Assembly: GCF_019929225.1 (NCBI RefSeq)
Contig: NZ_JAHZPA010000001.1
Coordinates: 390,805-454,804, forward strand
DNA: 64,000 nucleotides
Direction: 5' to 3'
DNA from: Streptococcus sanguinis
GTDB lineage: Bacteria; Bacillota; Bacilli; Lactobacillales; Streptococcaceae
Shown: positions 53,431 through 63,002 of the stretch, in pieces
Layout: each line of letters opens with the position of its first letter
Numbering within the stretch: the first letter of the stretch is position 1
Made by a program: the position numbers and the translations under genes
The notes under the pieces: generated by a model
Databases searched by the model: none
What the model was told of the DNA's origin: nothing
The model's input: only the letters and a program-made list of their open reading frames with translations

Positions 53431-53950
53431 AACCAAAAAGAAAAATAAAAGAAAAGTAAAAGTTCAGGAGAACAAGCTTAGTCTTTGGATGGAAAAACAT
53501 TGGATATTAGAAGCTCTTTTAGGTTATATATTCTTTATAATGGTTGCGATTGGAGTGGGATTTTTAACGTTTGGAAATAAGTCAATTCCGGGTCCGCTTC
53601 GAGAGTTTAAATATGTTAGCCCTTTGTATATAAATTTGGTTGTCTTGATTGCTCTTCCATATTATTCCTGGTTTGGAAGTCTAAGAGAAGAAGGCTTCAA
53701 CACGTTGAAAGGTTTTTCAGAAGTTTTTCTTTATCTTAATGGTCTACTTTTTCTTTTGCATTATTTTATAGGAATAGAATTAGAAGACGGTGAGGGATTT
53801 CTGCCACCATTGTGGAACTTGAATCCTCGCTATGTTTGGTTTCCGATTGCTACCTATCTAATCTTTTTCTTCATTTCAGCGTTAACGATGTTGATTTTAA
53901 AATATAATGAAAAAAAGAGGAAAAAACATGACCAAAGAAAATCTATCTAA
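53420..53950 (+). CDS. Membrane protein of unknown function
   Basis: A 176-residue protein with a strongly basic cytoplasmic start (about 15 Lys/Arg in 25 residues) and four membrane helices (about 32-50, 73-85, 95-115, 135-160). Not recognised. The ATG lies within the end of the DUF1697 gene with GGAG nearby, and the stop lies inside the next gene, so the three are coupled. Confidence 0.6.
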   Translation: MKSKTKKKNKRKVKVQENKLSLWMEKHWILEALLGYIFFIMVAIGVGFLTFGNKSIPGPLREFKYVSPLYINLVVLIALPYYSWFGSLREEGFNTLKGFSEVFLYLNGLLFLLHYFIGIELEDGEGFLPPLWNLNPRYVWFPIATYLIFFFISALTMLILKYNEKKRKKHDQRKSI

Positions 53951-54371
53951 GTTATTTTCATTTAAAACACTCTATCTGGCCTTGCTAACCTTTGTCATTC
54001 TTCATTTGATTTTGTTAGCTTTTGGTCTATCCTTTACTCCAGTTTTGTGGAATAGCTGGTTTTTTATTCTTTGTTTGACCTTCTTTATCCATCCTTGGAT
54101 AGTCTTTTTTAGGATAAGAGATTTTCACTGGTATCACCTTATTTTTCAATTATTCAGTGGATTGGTGGCACTTTATCTTTGGTTTTCGGCATTCTTTGCT
54201 TTGTCAACCATCTCGGATCCAGCAATGCCCATCAATATAGACTATCATATACAAGATAATGAAATCATCATTGTCAGAGGTTTTGTGGTCCATAGTACCT
54301 ATGAACATCATGAATTGATCAATCCCTTTGTCATGAAGTCAGAAGTGAAATATAACGAAGATATGTTTTAA
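53928..54371 (+). CDS. Membrane protein of unknown function
   Basis: A 147-residue protein from ATG 53928, chosen for GAGGAAAAAAC upstream; 23 bases overlap the previous gene. Three membrane helices (about 15-35, 40-60, 75-95) and a C-terminal soluble part. Not recognised, but paired with the preceding membrane protein. Confidence 0.58.
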   Translation: MTKENLSKLFSFKTLYLALLTFVILHLILLAFGLSFTPVLWNSWFFILCLTFFIHPWIVFFRIRDFHWYHLIFQLFSGLVALYLWFSAFFALSTISDPAMPINIDYHIQDNEIIIVRGFVVHSTYEHHELINPFVMKSEVKYNEDMF

Positions 54372-54394
54372 TAACTTAGAAAGTGAGCAAATTT

Positions 54395-54862
54395 ATGTCA
54401 CGTTCCCAAAAAACAATCCTAACAAACATCTGCCTTGTTGAAGATAAGGCGCGAGGTAAAGTCCTAATGCAGTATCGCTCTCCTGAGCGCTATCGCTGGT
54501 CTGGATATGCCTTTCCTGGTGGACATATTGAGAAGGGAGAGTCTCTCCATGATGCGGTTGTCCGTGAGATTTTAGAGGAAACGGGTTTGACTATTACTCA
54601 TCCAAAACTGGTCGGAGTTAAGAACTGGCATACGGATGAAGGGGTTCGCTACATCGTCTTTTGCTACAAAGCAACTGAATTCTCTGGTCAGATTCACTCG
54701 ACTGAAGAGGGAGAGGTTTCTTGGGTAGACAAGGACAGCCTGCCACAGCTGGACTTGGCCTACGATATGCTAGAACTTCTGCGTATGATGGAAGATGAAG
54801 AATTATCCGAATATTACTATCACGAGCGCATCGAAGACGGTTGGCGCAAGAGTATGTACTAA
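54395..54862 (+). CDS. NUDIX hydrolase, MutT/8-oxo-dGTP type
   Basis: A 155-residue protein with a complete NUDIX box: G-x5-E-x7-R-E-I-L-E-E-T-G-L between about 44 and 68. Probably cleans oxidised nucleotides such as 8-oxo-dGTP, as MutX in pneumococcus. I use ATG 54395 instead of an upstream GTG because of the GTGAG site seven bases before it. A terminator overlaps the stop. Confidence 0.83.
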   Translation: MSRSQKTILTNICLVEDKARGKVLMQYRSPERYRWSGYAFPGGHIEKGESLHDAVVREILEETGLTITHPKLVGVKNWHTDEGVRYIVFCYKATEFSGQIHSTEEGEVSWVDKDSLPQLDLAYDMLELLRMMEDEELSEYYYHERIEDGWRKSMY

Positions 54863-54898
54863 AAAGACTGACTAGGTTGGGGCCTAATCAGTCTTTTT
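54861..54898 (+). terminator. Terminator after the NUDIX gene
   Basis: AAAAAGACTGA pairs with TCAGTCTTTTT, with an inner AGG/CCT pairing. It is directly before the convergent niaR stop and may work on both strands. Confidence 0.82.
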
Positions 54899-54910
54899 CT
54901 TTCTTGCTAT

Positions 54911-55423
54911 TCATTCATGTAAAAATCCTAGGTCTCTCAAGGCAGATTCTACATAGTCCAAATCCTGCTGGGAGTCGGCTTGTACTAGGTGATAGTGGAC
55001 TCCATCTGTCAGTTCAGATAAGGGGCGAAAGGCACAGGATGCGACCTGTTGGAGAAAATGCTGGACATCTCGGCGGCAGGTCAGCTTTAGGTAAGTCTGG
55101 ATTTCACCGTAAACTGGATGCTCAATCAAAATAGTCTGTACGCGGCCGCCATTATCCACGATAGCCAGCAGCTCGGCCTCCATATCCTCAGCCCCATGCT
55201 GAACCTTGAAGAGCTGATGGACAGCAGCATTTTCTTGGCGGTCTTTATAAAGATAGCCACGATTGGTTGAGAGGATGGGGGCACCATCAGCCCGCAAGAG
55301 GGCAATATCTTGCACGATAATCTGTCTGGTCACATGGAAATGCTCCGCCAGTGACTGGCCATTGAGGGCAGCAGATGATGTTTTCAAAAGGTCTAATAGT
55401 TCTTCTCGTCTTTGCTTGGTCAT
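54911..55423 (-). CDS. niaR: NiaR-type niacin-responsive repressor (HTH-11 plus 3H domain)
   Basis: About 170 residues: an N-terminal helix-turn-helix (R-R-E-E-L-L-D-L-L then V-T-R-Q-I-I-V-Q-D-I) and a C-terminal 3H domain named for its conserved His (I-E-H-P-V-Y-G, V-H-Y-H-L-V). NiaR represses niacin uptake and NAD genes with niacin as co-repressor. The partner niaX lies 20-40 bases upstream on the same strand. Start codon is uncertain: ATG 55423 is preferred, a TTG at 55441 adds six residues. Confidence 0.85.
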   Translation of the reverse strand: MTKQRREELLDLLKTSSAALNGQSLAEHFHVTRQIIVQDIALLRADGAPILSTNRGYLYKDRQENAAVHQLFKVQHGAEDMEAELLAIVDNGGRVQTILIEHPVYGEIQTYLKLTCRRDVQHFLQQVASCAFRPLSELTDGVHYHLVQADSQQDLDYVESALRDLGFLHE

Positions 55424-55461
55424 AGCTTCATTGTAAACCAAAAGTCAGGAATCTTCAAGCT

Positions 55462-55986
55462 CTAGCGAATCTTTTTCAGCGCTTGATAGATGAACTTAGC
55501 AATGACAAAGTCGACCATGCTATGGATGACCGTACCAAGTCCAACCAGACCAAATAAGATATAGAAAGCATTAGCAGGATAGGCAGAAGTCGTGTAAAAG
55601 AGGATGCAGACGACCACTTCACCAAAGGCATGAATCAAGGCCAGTAGGAAGTTAAATATCCAAGTCTTCTTCTGGCTGTCCAGTGTGTCCGGGTGCTTTT
55701 GCAGATAAAGAGCACCGATGCTGCCGAAGAGCAAGTGGGACAGGGCTCTAAGCGTGATGATAAAAGGAAGCCCAGACATAAAAAATCCAATAGTGGAGCC
55801 AATCACAACAATCACCGTCATGAGAGGTGAAATAAACATAGCCAAAAAGATAGCGACATGGCTGGCTAAGGTGAAGGAAGCGGGCGGAATGACAATTTTA
55901 ATCGGCATAAGTAGCGGGATAACAATGGCTAGTGCAGTCAAAAAAGCGGTCAGTGTCATAAACTGATTTTTAGATCTTGGTTTCAT
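55462..55986 (-). CDS. niaX: Niacin ECF transporter S component
   Basis: A 174-residue, six-helix ECF S component with the NiaX-type sequence: M-P-I-K-I-V-I-P-P-A-S-F-T-L-A-S-H-V-A near 27-45 and G-L-P-F-I-I-T-L-R-A near 73. It would use the shared EcfAAT energising module. Location next to niaR supports niacin as substrate. Start follows AAAAAGGAGTCACT. First gene of the niaX-niaR unit. Confidence 0.85.
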   Translation of the reverse strand: MKPRSKNQFMTLTAFLTALAIVIPLLMPIKIVIPPASFTLASHVAIFLAMFISPLMTVIVVIGSTIGFFMSGLPFIITLRALSHLLFGSIGALYLQKHPDTLDSQKKTWIFNFLLALIHAFGEVVVCILFYTTSAYPANAFYILFGLVGLGTVIHSMVDFVIAKFIYQALKKIR

Positions 55987-56009
55987 AGTGACTCCTTTTT
56001 ATCTGTATA

Positions 56010-56047
56010 TACACTAGTATAGTACACTGTTTTTGTAGAAAGGTCAA
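56010..56047 (-). promoter_or_regulatory. niaX promoter with candidate NiaR operator
   Basis: On the - strand TTGACC (56042-56047), 17 bases, TACTAT (56019-56024). Two copies of AGTGTA in the same direction (56010-56015 and 56023-56028), one overlapping the -10, are good operator half-site candidates. Confidence 0.6.
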
Positions 56048-56262
56048 GACCTGTAGGAAATCCTAAAAGAGATTTGTCAAAATCCTTAAAATAGCTTATA
56101 CTAGAAAGGTGTGGAAATAGGAGTAAACTAGATTTTTAGAATTGAGTTGACCTTCACATCGTTTAGTGTTCTGCTGGATTTGAAAAAATGAAGGAAGAGC
56201 TTAATCATATATAGAAGGCTAGTATGGGAATTTAGCAGCCTTGACTAGAAATGGAGAAGAAA

Positions 56263-56601
56263 ATGAACAACTTACCAAACTGCCCCAAATGTAATTCAGA
56301 GTATGTCTACGAAGATGGAACGTTCTTGGTCTGCCCAGAGTGCGCCTATGAATGGAATCCAGCTGAGGTTCAAGAAGCAGAAGAAGGACCAGTAGCGATC
56401 GATGCTAATGGCAATAAGCTGACTGATGGCGACACAGTTACCTTGATTAAGGACCTGAAAGTCAAAGGAGCACCCAAGGATCTCAAGCAGGGAACGCGCG
56501 TGAAAAATATCCGCATCGTGGAAGGCGACCATAATATTGACTGTAAGATTGACGGCTTCGGTGCGATGAAGCTCAAGTCAGAGTTTGTTAAGAAAATTTG
56601 A
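56263..56601 (+). CDS. yjdM: YjdM (PhnA-like) zinc-ribbon protein
   Basis: A 112-residue protein from ATG 56263, with GGAGAAGAAA before it. The N-terminal zinc ribbon has C-P-K-C and C-P-E-C, followed by the C-terminal barrel with D-G-D-T-V-T and K-V-K-G. Family formerly called PhnA; true phosphonoacetate hydrolase activity is not supported for this branch. The gap before it (55987-56262) holds the niaX promoter and nothing else that I can identify. Confidence 0.88.
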   Translation: MNNLPNCPKCNSEYVYEDGTFLVCPECAYEWNPAEVQEAEEGPVAIDANGNKLTDGDTVTLIKDLKVKGAPKDLKQGTRVKNIRIVEGDHNIDCKIDGFGAMKLKSEFVKKI

Positions 56602-56608
56602 GGTCTCT

Positions 56609-57241
56609 ATGAATCGTCGTTTTATCTTAATTTATCGAATTATTCTTTTTATCCTGGCCTTTTTGGGTGTGTATCTGGAAATCACTAAGTATGGCGTAGG
56701 TATGCTCATGTACTATACGGTTTTGTCCAATCTCTTGGTCCTACTTTTTACGGGCTATCTGGTCTATCTGATGACGAGACCTGGCGATGCTTGGAAAACG
56801 CCGAAAATCTTGCGAATCAAGGGCGGGGTGACCATGTCCATCATGATTACTTGCGTCGTTTACCACCTCTTGCTGGCTCCCATTGCGACAGATTTTTACC
56901 GTCTAGAGAATTTTCTGTGTCATTATATAGTACCCTTGGCCTTTCTTCTAGATACAGTAATCTTTGACAAGTCGCGTCAGTACAGTTGGTTTGATCCGAT
57001 TTCTTGGACAAGTGTGCCTTTGGTCTACATGGCCTTTGCTCTCTTTAATGGTTTCTTCTTGAAAATAGATATTCCAAGATCCAAGGACAATCCATTTCCT
57101 TACTTTTTCCTCAATGTCTTTAAGAAAGGCTGGCCTTATGTCATCCAGATGTGTTTGATTATCTTTGCAGCCTACCTAATCTTTGGTTTTGTCTTTTACG
57201 GAATAAAGTCCATCTCTTTCTCAAAGAAGAAGACTTCATAG
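56609..57241 (+). CDS. Pr6Pr family membrane protein
   Basis: A 210-residue protein with six membrane helices and the family motifs Y-Y-T-V-L-S-N near 34, V-V-Y-H-L-L-L-A-P near 91, and H-Y-I-V-P near 112. Function not known. ATG 56609 is chosen because GAGG precedes it seven bases upstream. It begins 7 bases after the yjdM stop. Confidence 0.75.
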   Translation: MNRRFILIYRIILFILAFLGVYLEITKYGVGMLMYYTVLSNLLVLLFTGYLVYLMTRPGDAWKTPKILRIKGGVTMSIMITCVVYHLLLAPIATDFYRLENFLCHYIVPLAFLLDTVIFDKSRQYSWFDPISWTSVPLVYMAFALFNGFFLKIDIPRSKDNPFPYFFLNVFKKGWPYVIQMCLIIFAAYLIFGFVFYGIKSISFSKKKTS

Positions 57242-57260
57242 ATACATGTACTTGTAGATG

Positions 57261-57284
57261 AAAAACAGATTTTATCTGTTTTTT
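57261..57284 (+). terminator. Terminator before slr
   Basis: AAAACAGAT and ATCTGTTTT with a TTT loop, followed by T. It separates the Pr6Pr gene from the zinc-regulated gene. Confidence 0.8.
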
Positions 57285-57304
57285 TATTTTGCTTCTATTT
57301 TTTC

Positions 57305-57359
57305 TTGCCAATATCAGATTTATGTGATATAGTTAACTAGTTAATAATTAACCGGTTAA
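57305..57359 (+). promoter_or_regulatory. Promoter with two AdcR (zinc repressor) boxes
   Basis: TTGCCA (57305-57310), 17 bases, TATAGT (57328-57333). Immediately after come two perfect AdcR sites: TTAACTAGTTAA (57333-57344) and TTAACCGGTTAA (57348-57359), one touching the -10. This predicts repression by zinc-bound AdcR and expression when zinc is scarce. Confidence 0.9.
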
Positions 57360-57376
57360 ACAAAAAGGAGGAAAGA

Positions 57377-59914
57377 ATGAAACACAATCAGAAACTGTTA
57401 GGTTTGGCAGGAATCATTCTTGCTTGTAATCTTTGCTTGGCTGCTTGTCAATCTCAGACATCTCAACAGGAAAGCAGTCAAGAGAAGGTGAAGACCAAGC
57501 AAGAAGTGAAGAAGAAAAGTAAGGCGAACAAAAAAGGACAGGTTCCTGGTGTTGATAAGCCGACAGATGATGGTTTTCTCTTCAACAGCGAGTCACAAAT
57601 TAAAGCTAGAACCAGTGAAGGTCTGATTTTAGAGCATGATGGTCATACGCACTTTATTTTTTATTCTGATCTAAAGAATAGCAAGTGGGCCTATCTGATA
57701 CCAAAAGATGGGCAAATGCCTGCAGGATCGGCTCAGCTAGCAAATCACATGAGCACTGCTGATGATGGCTATGTTTTCAATCCTAGAGACATCGTGTCTG
57801 AGGACCAATACGGCTATGTTGTGCGTCACGGGGATCATTTTCATTACATTTTGAAACAATCTGTAGGTCATCTTGCACAAGCACCGAGTTATCGTCCAAC
57901 GCCGTCTAGCAATACTACTGGACCTGTTTATCAGCCAAGGCTTAGGCCGTCTGTTCCCCAGCAGCAAGAGACAACTAAACGCCAGTTTGCTGGGATTGAT
58001 TATCCTACCAGCGATGGATTCTTATTTAGAGGCACAAGAGTAACCGGCAAGTTGGCTACTGGCTTGCTGGCAGATCATAATGGTCATACTCATTTCATCC
58101 CCTATGAGCAGCTGATTGCTTCACCTTGGGAGTCATTGATTCCAGCGGAATATAAGAAAGCTGCTGAAGATGCCTACTATGGCCGGCAAGGGCAAGCACA
58201 GCCTTCACCAGAACCGCCAGCCCCAGCTCCTACTCCTGAGCCTGCGCCAAATCCATTAGACGAGGAAGAAGAAATTGCCAAGAAAAAGGCCTATTTGGCT
58301 CAGCAATTAGGAATCGATGAAAGTCTGATTCAGGTGAGCGATACAGATAAAGGAAAGATATTTATCTATCCGCATGGTGATCATAGCCATTCGACTTTGG
58401 TCAGTGAGATTGATACAACCAAGCCTTTTGACCCTCATGGAAATCCGCATGCTCATGACGCAGTTGGTATGGCAACCTTGAAAGCTCTAGGATTTGATGA
58501 TGAAATCATTGAAGATATTTTACATGCTACGGCAGACACCCCATTCCCATCAGATGAGACGGATACGGAAAAGATGAAAGCCTGGCTGGCAACTGTGAAG
58601 TATCTAAATATCGGCCAGCGCAAAGATCCGCTGGAAAGAAAAGGCCTGGAACTGATGCCGAATATTGAGGTTCTGGGGATTGGCTTTACTCCGATAAAGG
58701 ACATCAGACCAGTGCTGCAATTTAAACATTTGAAACAGCTGTGGATGACAAAGACAGGCGTTACCAACTATGATTTCTTAAAAGAAATTCCGACCTTGGA
58801 AGGCTTGGACATTTCCCAGAATGGCATCACTGATTTATCTTTCTTGAAGGATTATACGAACCTCAAAACAGTGGCAGCAGCGGGAAATGACCTTACCGAT
58901 ATTACACCTTTAGCTAAGCTAAAAAATCTGGAGTCATTGAACCTTGACTACAACAATATTTCAGATATTTCTGCTTTGACCAAGCTTCCAAAATTAAAAG
59001 CTGTAAGTTTAGAGCACAATCAACTGCAAGATGTTTCTGCTCTGAGCCGAAAAGAAGATTTAACAAGGCTTTTCTTATCCAACAACCCAAACTTAAATCT
59101 CAATACCCTCAAAGCTTCCCATCTGGAAGAATTAACAGCTGACAATTCCAATGTTGAGAGCTTGAATTTCCTGAAGTCTAATCCAAATCTGACAAATCTA
59201 AGTCTAAATGGAAATCGGCTGACGTCGCTGGCAGGAGTTGAAGCTGCTAAGAATTTAGTAACTTTGTCCGCAAGTCAAAACAAGATTACATCTTTGGACA
59301 TTCCAGCCGCTCAGTCTTCCTTGAAGAATTTAAACTTGGGTGAGAATGAGCTGAAAAACTTGGAAGGAATTAATCAGTTTAGGTCTTTAGACAATCTGGC
59401 TGTCAACAAGAATAAAATCACAACCTTAGCGCTGCAGGAACCAAATAAGACGGTGACTTATATTAATGTCAGCGACAATCACATCCCTAAAGCAGAGCTT
59501 GAATTGAATGAAAATAAAATTCCAAAGGCTTTAGCCCAGCATTTCCCAGATGTTCAGGGTGGCAGCATTGACAATAATAAGCCGGCCGATTCAAAGGACG
59601 AAAAGAAGGAAGCATCTAAGGAAAGTGAGCCTAATAAGGCAGATGTCCAAGGGAAGTCAGCATCCGATAAGCCTGCCTCAGCTGAAGCAAGCAACCAAGG
59701 AGCTTCAAATTATAGCGAGCATGCAGCTGGATCTTCTGAAGCAGAGTTAAACAATCAAGCTGAGAATCCAGAAAACTCTTCTAAACCATCATCAGAAGAA
59801 GTTCCAACTGCTGAAAAGCCTGAATTAAAAGACGAGCCAGCTCAAGCAGAAAACAAAGAAAATCAAAAGGATTTAAAAGATAAGGAACAAGAAGAGAAAG
59901 AAGCTAATCACTAA
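57377..59914 (+). CDS. slr: Slr-like lipoprotein with histidine triads and leucine-rich repeats
   Basis: An 845-residue surface lipoprotein: lipobox L-A-A-C24, Pht-type modules with histidine triads H-x-x-H-x-H at 87-92, 151-156, 234-239 and 333-338, a Pro-rich linker near 276-293, leucine-rich repeats from about 430 to 680, and a charged disordered tail of about 120 residues. Streptococcal Slr and Pht proteins bind zinc and help AdcA/AdcAII capture it; some bind host factors. The AdcR boxes upstream fit this exactly. Start follows AAAAAGGAGGAAAGA. Confidence 0.9.
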   Translation: MKHNQKLLGLAGIILACNLCLAACQSQTSQQESSQEKVKTKQEVKKKSKANKKGQVPGVDKPTDDGFLFNSESQIKARTSEGLILEHDGHTHFIFYSDLKNSKWAYLIPKDGQMPAGSAQLANHMSTADDGYVFNPRDIVSEDQYGYVVRHGDHFHYILKQSVGHLAQAPSYRPTPSSNTTGPVYQPRLRPSVPQQQETTKRQFAGIDYPTSDGFLFRGTRVTGKLATGLLADHNGHTHFIPYEQLIASPWESLIPAEYKKAAEDAYYGRQGQAQPSPEPPAPAPTPEPAPNPLDEEEEIAKKKAYLAQQLGIDESLIQVSDTDKGKIFIYPHGDHSHSTLVSEIDTTKPFDPHGNPHAHDAVGMATLKALGFDDEIIEDILHATADTPFPSDETDTEKMKAWLATVKYLNIGQRKDPLERKGLELMPNIEVLGIGFTPIKDIRPVLQFKHLKQLWMTKTGVTNYDFLKEIPTLEGLDISQNGITDLSFLKDYTNLKTVAAAGNDLTDITPLAKLKNLESLNLDYNNISDISALTKLPKLKAVSLEHNQLQDVSALSRKEDLTRLFLSNNPNLNLNTLKASHLEELTADNSNVESLNFLKSNPNLTNLSLNGNRLTSLAGVEAAKNLVTLSASQNKITSLDIPAAQSSLKNLNLGENELKNLEGINQFRSLDNLAVNKNKITTLALQEPNKTVTYINVSDNHIPKAELELNENKIPKALAQHFPDVQGGSIDNNKPADSKDEKKEASKESEPNKADVQGKSASDKPASAEASNQGASNYSEHAAGSSEAELNNQAENPENSSKPSSEEVPTAEKPELKDEPAQAENKENQKDLKDKEQEEKEANH

Positions 59915-59952
59915 CCCTTATCCAGTCAAACAGAAAAAATACAATTTTTTTC

Positions 59953-59981
59953 TTGAAATAGTTTTGAATTTGTGATATAGT
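59953..59981 (+). promoter_or_regulatory. Promoter of the pyr operon
   Basis: TTGAAA (59953-59958), 17 bases, TATAGT (59976-59981), about 168 bases before the pyrR start. Confidence 0.7.
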
Positions 59982-60009
59982 ATAAAAAATTAAATAATCC
60001 TTTAATTCT

Positions 60010-60127
60010 ATCCAGAGAGATAGACAAGGAGCAAGTAAAAAGATGGGTGGAGTGTAAGCAAGTGCGTCTTGTTTCAGCCTACCTGACTAGATTTTTCTGA
60101 AGTCTCCTTGTAATAAGGAGACTTTTT
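60010..60127 (+). promoter_or_regulatory. PyrR-dependent attenuator in the pyr leader
   Basis: The leader has the PyrR-binding signature ATCCAGAGAGAT near 60010-60021 and ends in a strong terminator: AGTCTCCTT/AAGGAGACT (60101-60123) with five T. PyrR bound with UMP favours the terminator, the known attenuation mechanism in Gram-positive bacteria. Confidence 0.85.
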
Positions 60128-60148
60128 CTGTTGTTTGAGGAGGAAAGA

Positions 60149-60667
60149 ATGAAAACAAAAGAAGTTGTCGATGATATCACCATGAATCGTGCGATTACGC
60201 GGATTACCTATGAAATCATCGAGCGCAACAAGGACTTAAACCAAGTGGTCTTGGCTGGCATTAAGACCCGTGGGGTTCACTTGGCTCATCGGATTCAAAA
60301 GCGATTGGCCCAGTTGGAGAATATCGATATTCCAGTCGCAGAAGTTGATACCAAGCCTTTCCGAGATGATATCAAGGTTGAGGAAGATACGACAGTGATT
60401 CCAGTGGATATTACCGACCGTCAAGTAATCCTGATTGACGATGTCCTCTACACAGGACGGACCATCCGGGCGGCTATTGACAATCTGGTTAGTCATGGAC
60501 GTCCCTCTCGGGTTGGTCTGGCTGTCTTGGTAGACCGTGGTCACCGCGAGCTGCCTATACGGGCAGACTATGTCGGCAAGAACATTCCGACTAGCCAAAC
60601 TGAGGAGATTATCGTTGAGATGACTGAGACAGACGGTCAAGATCGCGTGTTGATTATGGGGGAGTAA
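60149..60667 (+). CDS. pyrR: Bifunctional pyr operon regulator / uracil phosphoribosyltransferase
   Basis: About 172 residues with the PRPP-binding loop [13 protein letters not shown] near 98-110 and T-R-G-V-H-L-A near 41. It binds pyr mRNA and controls the operon. ATG 60149 has GAGGAGGAAAGA before it; the longer frame upstream runs into the terminator. Confidence 0.95.
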   Translation: MKTKEVVDDITMNRAITRITYEIIERNKDLNQVVLAGIKTRGVHLAHRIQKRLAQLENIDIPVAEVDTKPFRDDIKVEEDTTVIPVDITDRQVILIDDVLYTGRTIRAAIDNLVSHGRPSRVGLAVLVDRGHRELPIRADYVGKNIPTSQTEEIIVEMTETDGQDRVLIMGE

Positions 60668-60675
60668 TAAGCTAA

Positions 60676-61959
60676 ATGAGTCAAGATGTTAAGTATGATG
60701 TACATGATATGCCAAAGCCAGGTCTGCTTTTAGGACTATCCTTTCAGCACTTGTTCGCCATGTTTGGGGCGACAGTCTTGGTACCGATTCTGGTGGGAAT
60801 TGACCCAGCGGTAGCTCTCTTTTCAAGCGGTCTGGGAACATTGGCACATCTGACTGTTACCAAGTATAAGATTCCGGCCTACATGGGTTCCAGCTTTGCT
60901 TATATCGCAGCCATGCAGATGCTGATGAAGACAGATGGTATCGGAGCGGTTGCACAGGGAGCCATCACCGGTGGTTTGGTTTATTTTATTGTAGCACTGA
61001 TTGTCAAGTTTGCTGGCAATGCTTGGATTGACAAGGTGCTGCCGCCAGTAGTAGTTGGCCCCATCATCATGGTCATCGGTCTGAGCTTGGCTGGGACAGC
61101 TGTTAGCGATGTGATGAACAAGACTGTAGCTAATGGCGAAAAGGTTTATGATTTGACCTACTTCATTATCGGTATGGTTACTCTCTTGGCAGTCATCCTC
61201 TTTAATATCTATGGTAAGAAGATTGTGGGAATCATTCCAGTCTTGCTGGGCTTGATAGTCGGCTACATCTTTAGCTTGATTCTAGGGGCTGTGACTGGGC
61301 AGGAAATTGTGTCTTTTGCCAAGGTAGGAGAAGCATCTTGGTTCCACCTTCCGCCTATGAGTCTGCCTTTCTTGGACTACGATGTGAAATTTTACCCTAG
61401 TGCGATTTTAACTATGGCGCCTATCGCCTTTGTAACCATGACAGAACACTTCGGGCATGTCATGGTGCTGAATAGCTTGACAGGTAAGGACTTCTTCAAG
61501 GATCCAGGACTGGACAAGACCTTGACTGGTGATGGTCTGGCTCAGATTATTGCAGGGCTTTTCGGAGCACCGCCCGTGACTAGCTACGGAGAGAATATCG
61601 GAGTCATGGCGCTCAATAAAATCTACAGTGTCTATGTCATTGCTGGTGCAGCAGTGCTGGCTATTGTCATGAGCTTTGTGGGCAAGGTCTCAGCCCTGCT
61701 CCAATCCATCCCGAGTCCTGTGCTGGGTGGTATTTCCATCGCCCTCTTCGGAGTAATTGCTTCAAGTGGTCTCAAGATTCTGATTGAAGCACAGACCAAC
61801 TTTGACAATAAAAAGAATCTCTTGATTGCCAGTGTCATCTTGGTATCTGGTATCGGCGGTCTGACCTTGCAGCTGTCTGGTCTGCAAATCTCAGGAGTTG
61901 CCTTGTCAACTATTCTGGGAATTGTCCTCTATCTTGTCCTGCCTGAGCCCAAGGATTGA
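60676..61959 (+). CDS. pyrP: Uracil permease (NCS2 family)
   Basis: A 427-residue, 12-14 helix uracil:proton symporter: F-A-M-F-G-A-T-V-L-V-P near 29, Y-M-G-S-S-F-A near 74, the substrate motif with T-E-H-F-G-H near 255 and T-S-Y-G-E-N near 303. Cotranscribed with pyrR, whose stop lies 8 bases before it. Confidence 0.94.
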   Translation: MSQDVKYDVHDMPKPGLLLGLSFQHLFAMFGATVLVPILVGIDPAVALFSSGLGTLAHLTVTKYKIPAYMGSSFAYIAAMQMLMKTDGIGAVAQGAITGGLVYFIVALIVKFAGNAWIDKVLPPVVVGPIIMVIGLSLAGTAVSDVMNKTVANGEKVYDLTYFIIGMVTLLAVILFNIYGKKIVGIIPVLLGLIVGYIFSLILGAVTGQEIVSFAKVGEASWFHLPPMSLPFLDYDVKFYPSAILTMAPIAFVTMTEHFGHVMVLNSLTGKDFFKDPGLDKTLTGDGLAQIIAGLFGAPPVTSYGENIGVMALNKIYSVYVIAGAAVLAIVMSFVGKVSALLQSIPSPVLGGISIALFGVIASSGLKILIEAQTNFDNKKNLLIASVILVSGIGGLTLQLSGLQISGVALSTILGIVLYLVLPEPKD

Positions 61960-62068
61960 GCTAGGTGCTAAATCATTAACTTTCGTTCAAAAATAGCTTG
62001 CTCTCAGAGCGACTTTACTTGCAGCACTCTGGAAGCCCTCATTCTTTCATATAAAGGAGAATTACATC

Positions 62069-62986
62069 ATGTCATCCAATCAAATCGCTCTTAAGAACCT
62101 TGTTTCTATGGAAACTCTGTCTAATGAAGAAGTTATGGCCTTGATTAAACGCGGAATCGAATTTAAAAATGGCGCTAAAGTCCATTATGATGAGCAGCAT
62201 ATCGTGTCTAACCTCTTCTTTGAGCCTTCGACTCGTACCCACAAGGCCTTTGAGGTAGCAGAGTTGAAGTTAGGCTGCGATCTTCTGGACTTTGATGTCA
62301 AGACCAGCTCGGTCAATAAAGGAGAAACCTTGTATGACACTATCCTGACCATGTCTGCCCTTGGTGTTGATGTTTGTGTCATTCGCCACCCGGAAGTGGA
62401 TTATTACAAAGAGCTAGTGGAAAGCCCAACCATTACGACTTCTATCGTAAACGGAGGAGACGGTTCTGGTCAGCATCCTAGCCAAAGCTTGCTGGATCTG
62501 ATGACCATTTATCAAGAGTTTGGTCGCTTTGAAGGCCTCAAGGTTGCGATTGCTGGTGACTTGGACCATTCGCGCGTGGCTAAGTCAAATATGCAGATTC
62601 TCAAGCGCTTGGGTGCAGAGCTCTACTTTGCAGGTCCGGAAGAATGGCGGAGCCAAGAGTTTGCAGACTATGGTAAGTTTGTCACTATTGATGAGGTGAT
62701 TGAAGAAGTGGATGTCATGATGTTCCTGCGCGTGCAGCATGAGCGCCATGACTACGAGTCCATCTTTTCTAAAGAAAATTACCACAGACTGCATGGACTG
62801 ACTCAAGAGCGTTATGACCGCATGAAAGATACAGCGATTCTCATGCATCCGGCTCCAGTTAACCGTGATGTAGAAATTGCGGATCATCTGGTCGAAGCAC
62901 CAAAATCACGCATCGTTGAACAAATGACTAACGGCGTCTTTGTCAGAATGGCTATTATTGAAGCAGTTCTGAAAGGCCGTCAATAA
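62069..62986 (+). CDS. pyrB: Aspartate carbamoyltransferase catalytic chain
   Basis: A 305-residue enzyme of de novo pyrimidine synthesis: carbamoyl phosphate site F-E-P-S-T-R-T-H near 51, H-P-S-Q-S-L-L-D near 132 and H-P-A-P-V-N-R near 258. Start follows AAAGGAGAATTACATC. The 109-base gap from pyrP has no second attenuator that I can see. Confidence 0.95.
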   Translation: MSSNQIALKNLVSMETLSNEEVMALIKRGIEFKNGAKVHYDEQHIVSNLFFEPSTRTHKAFEVAELKLGCDLLDFDVKTSSVNKGETLYDTILTMSALGVDVCVIRHPEVDYYKELVESPTITTSIVNGGDGSGQHPSQSLLDLMTIYQEFGRFEGLKVAIAGDLDHSRVAKSNMQILKRLGAELYFAGPEEWRSQEFADYGKFVTIDEVIEEVDVMMFLRVQHERHDYESIFSKENYHRLHGLTQERYDRMKDTAILMHPAPVNRDVEIADHLVEAPKSRIVEQMTNGVFVRMAIIEAVLKGRQ

Positions 62987-63002
62987 TCTCGGACAGTAGG
63001 CC

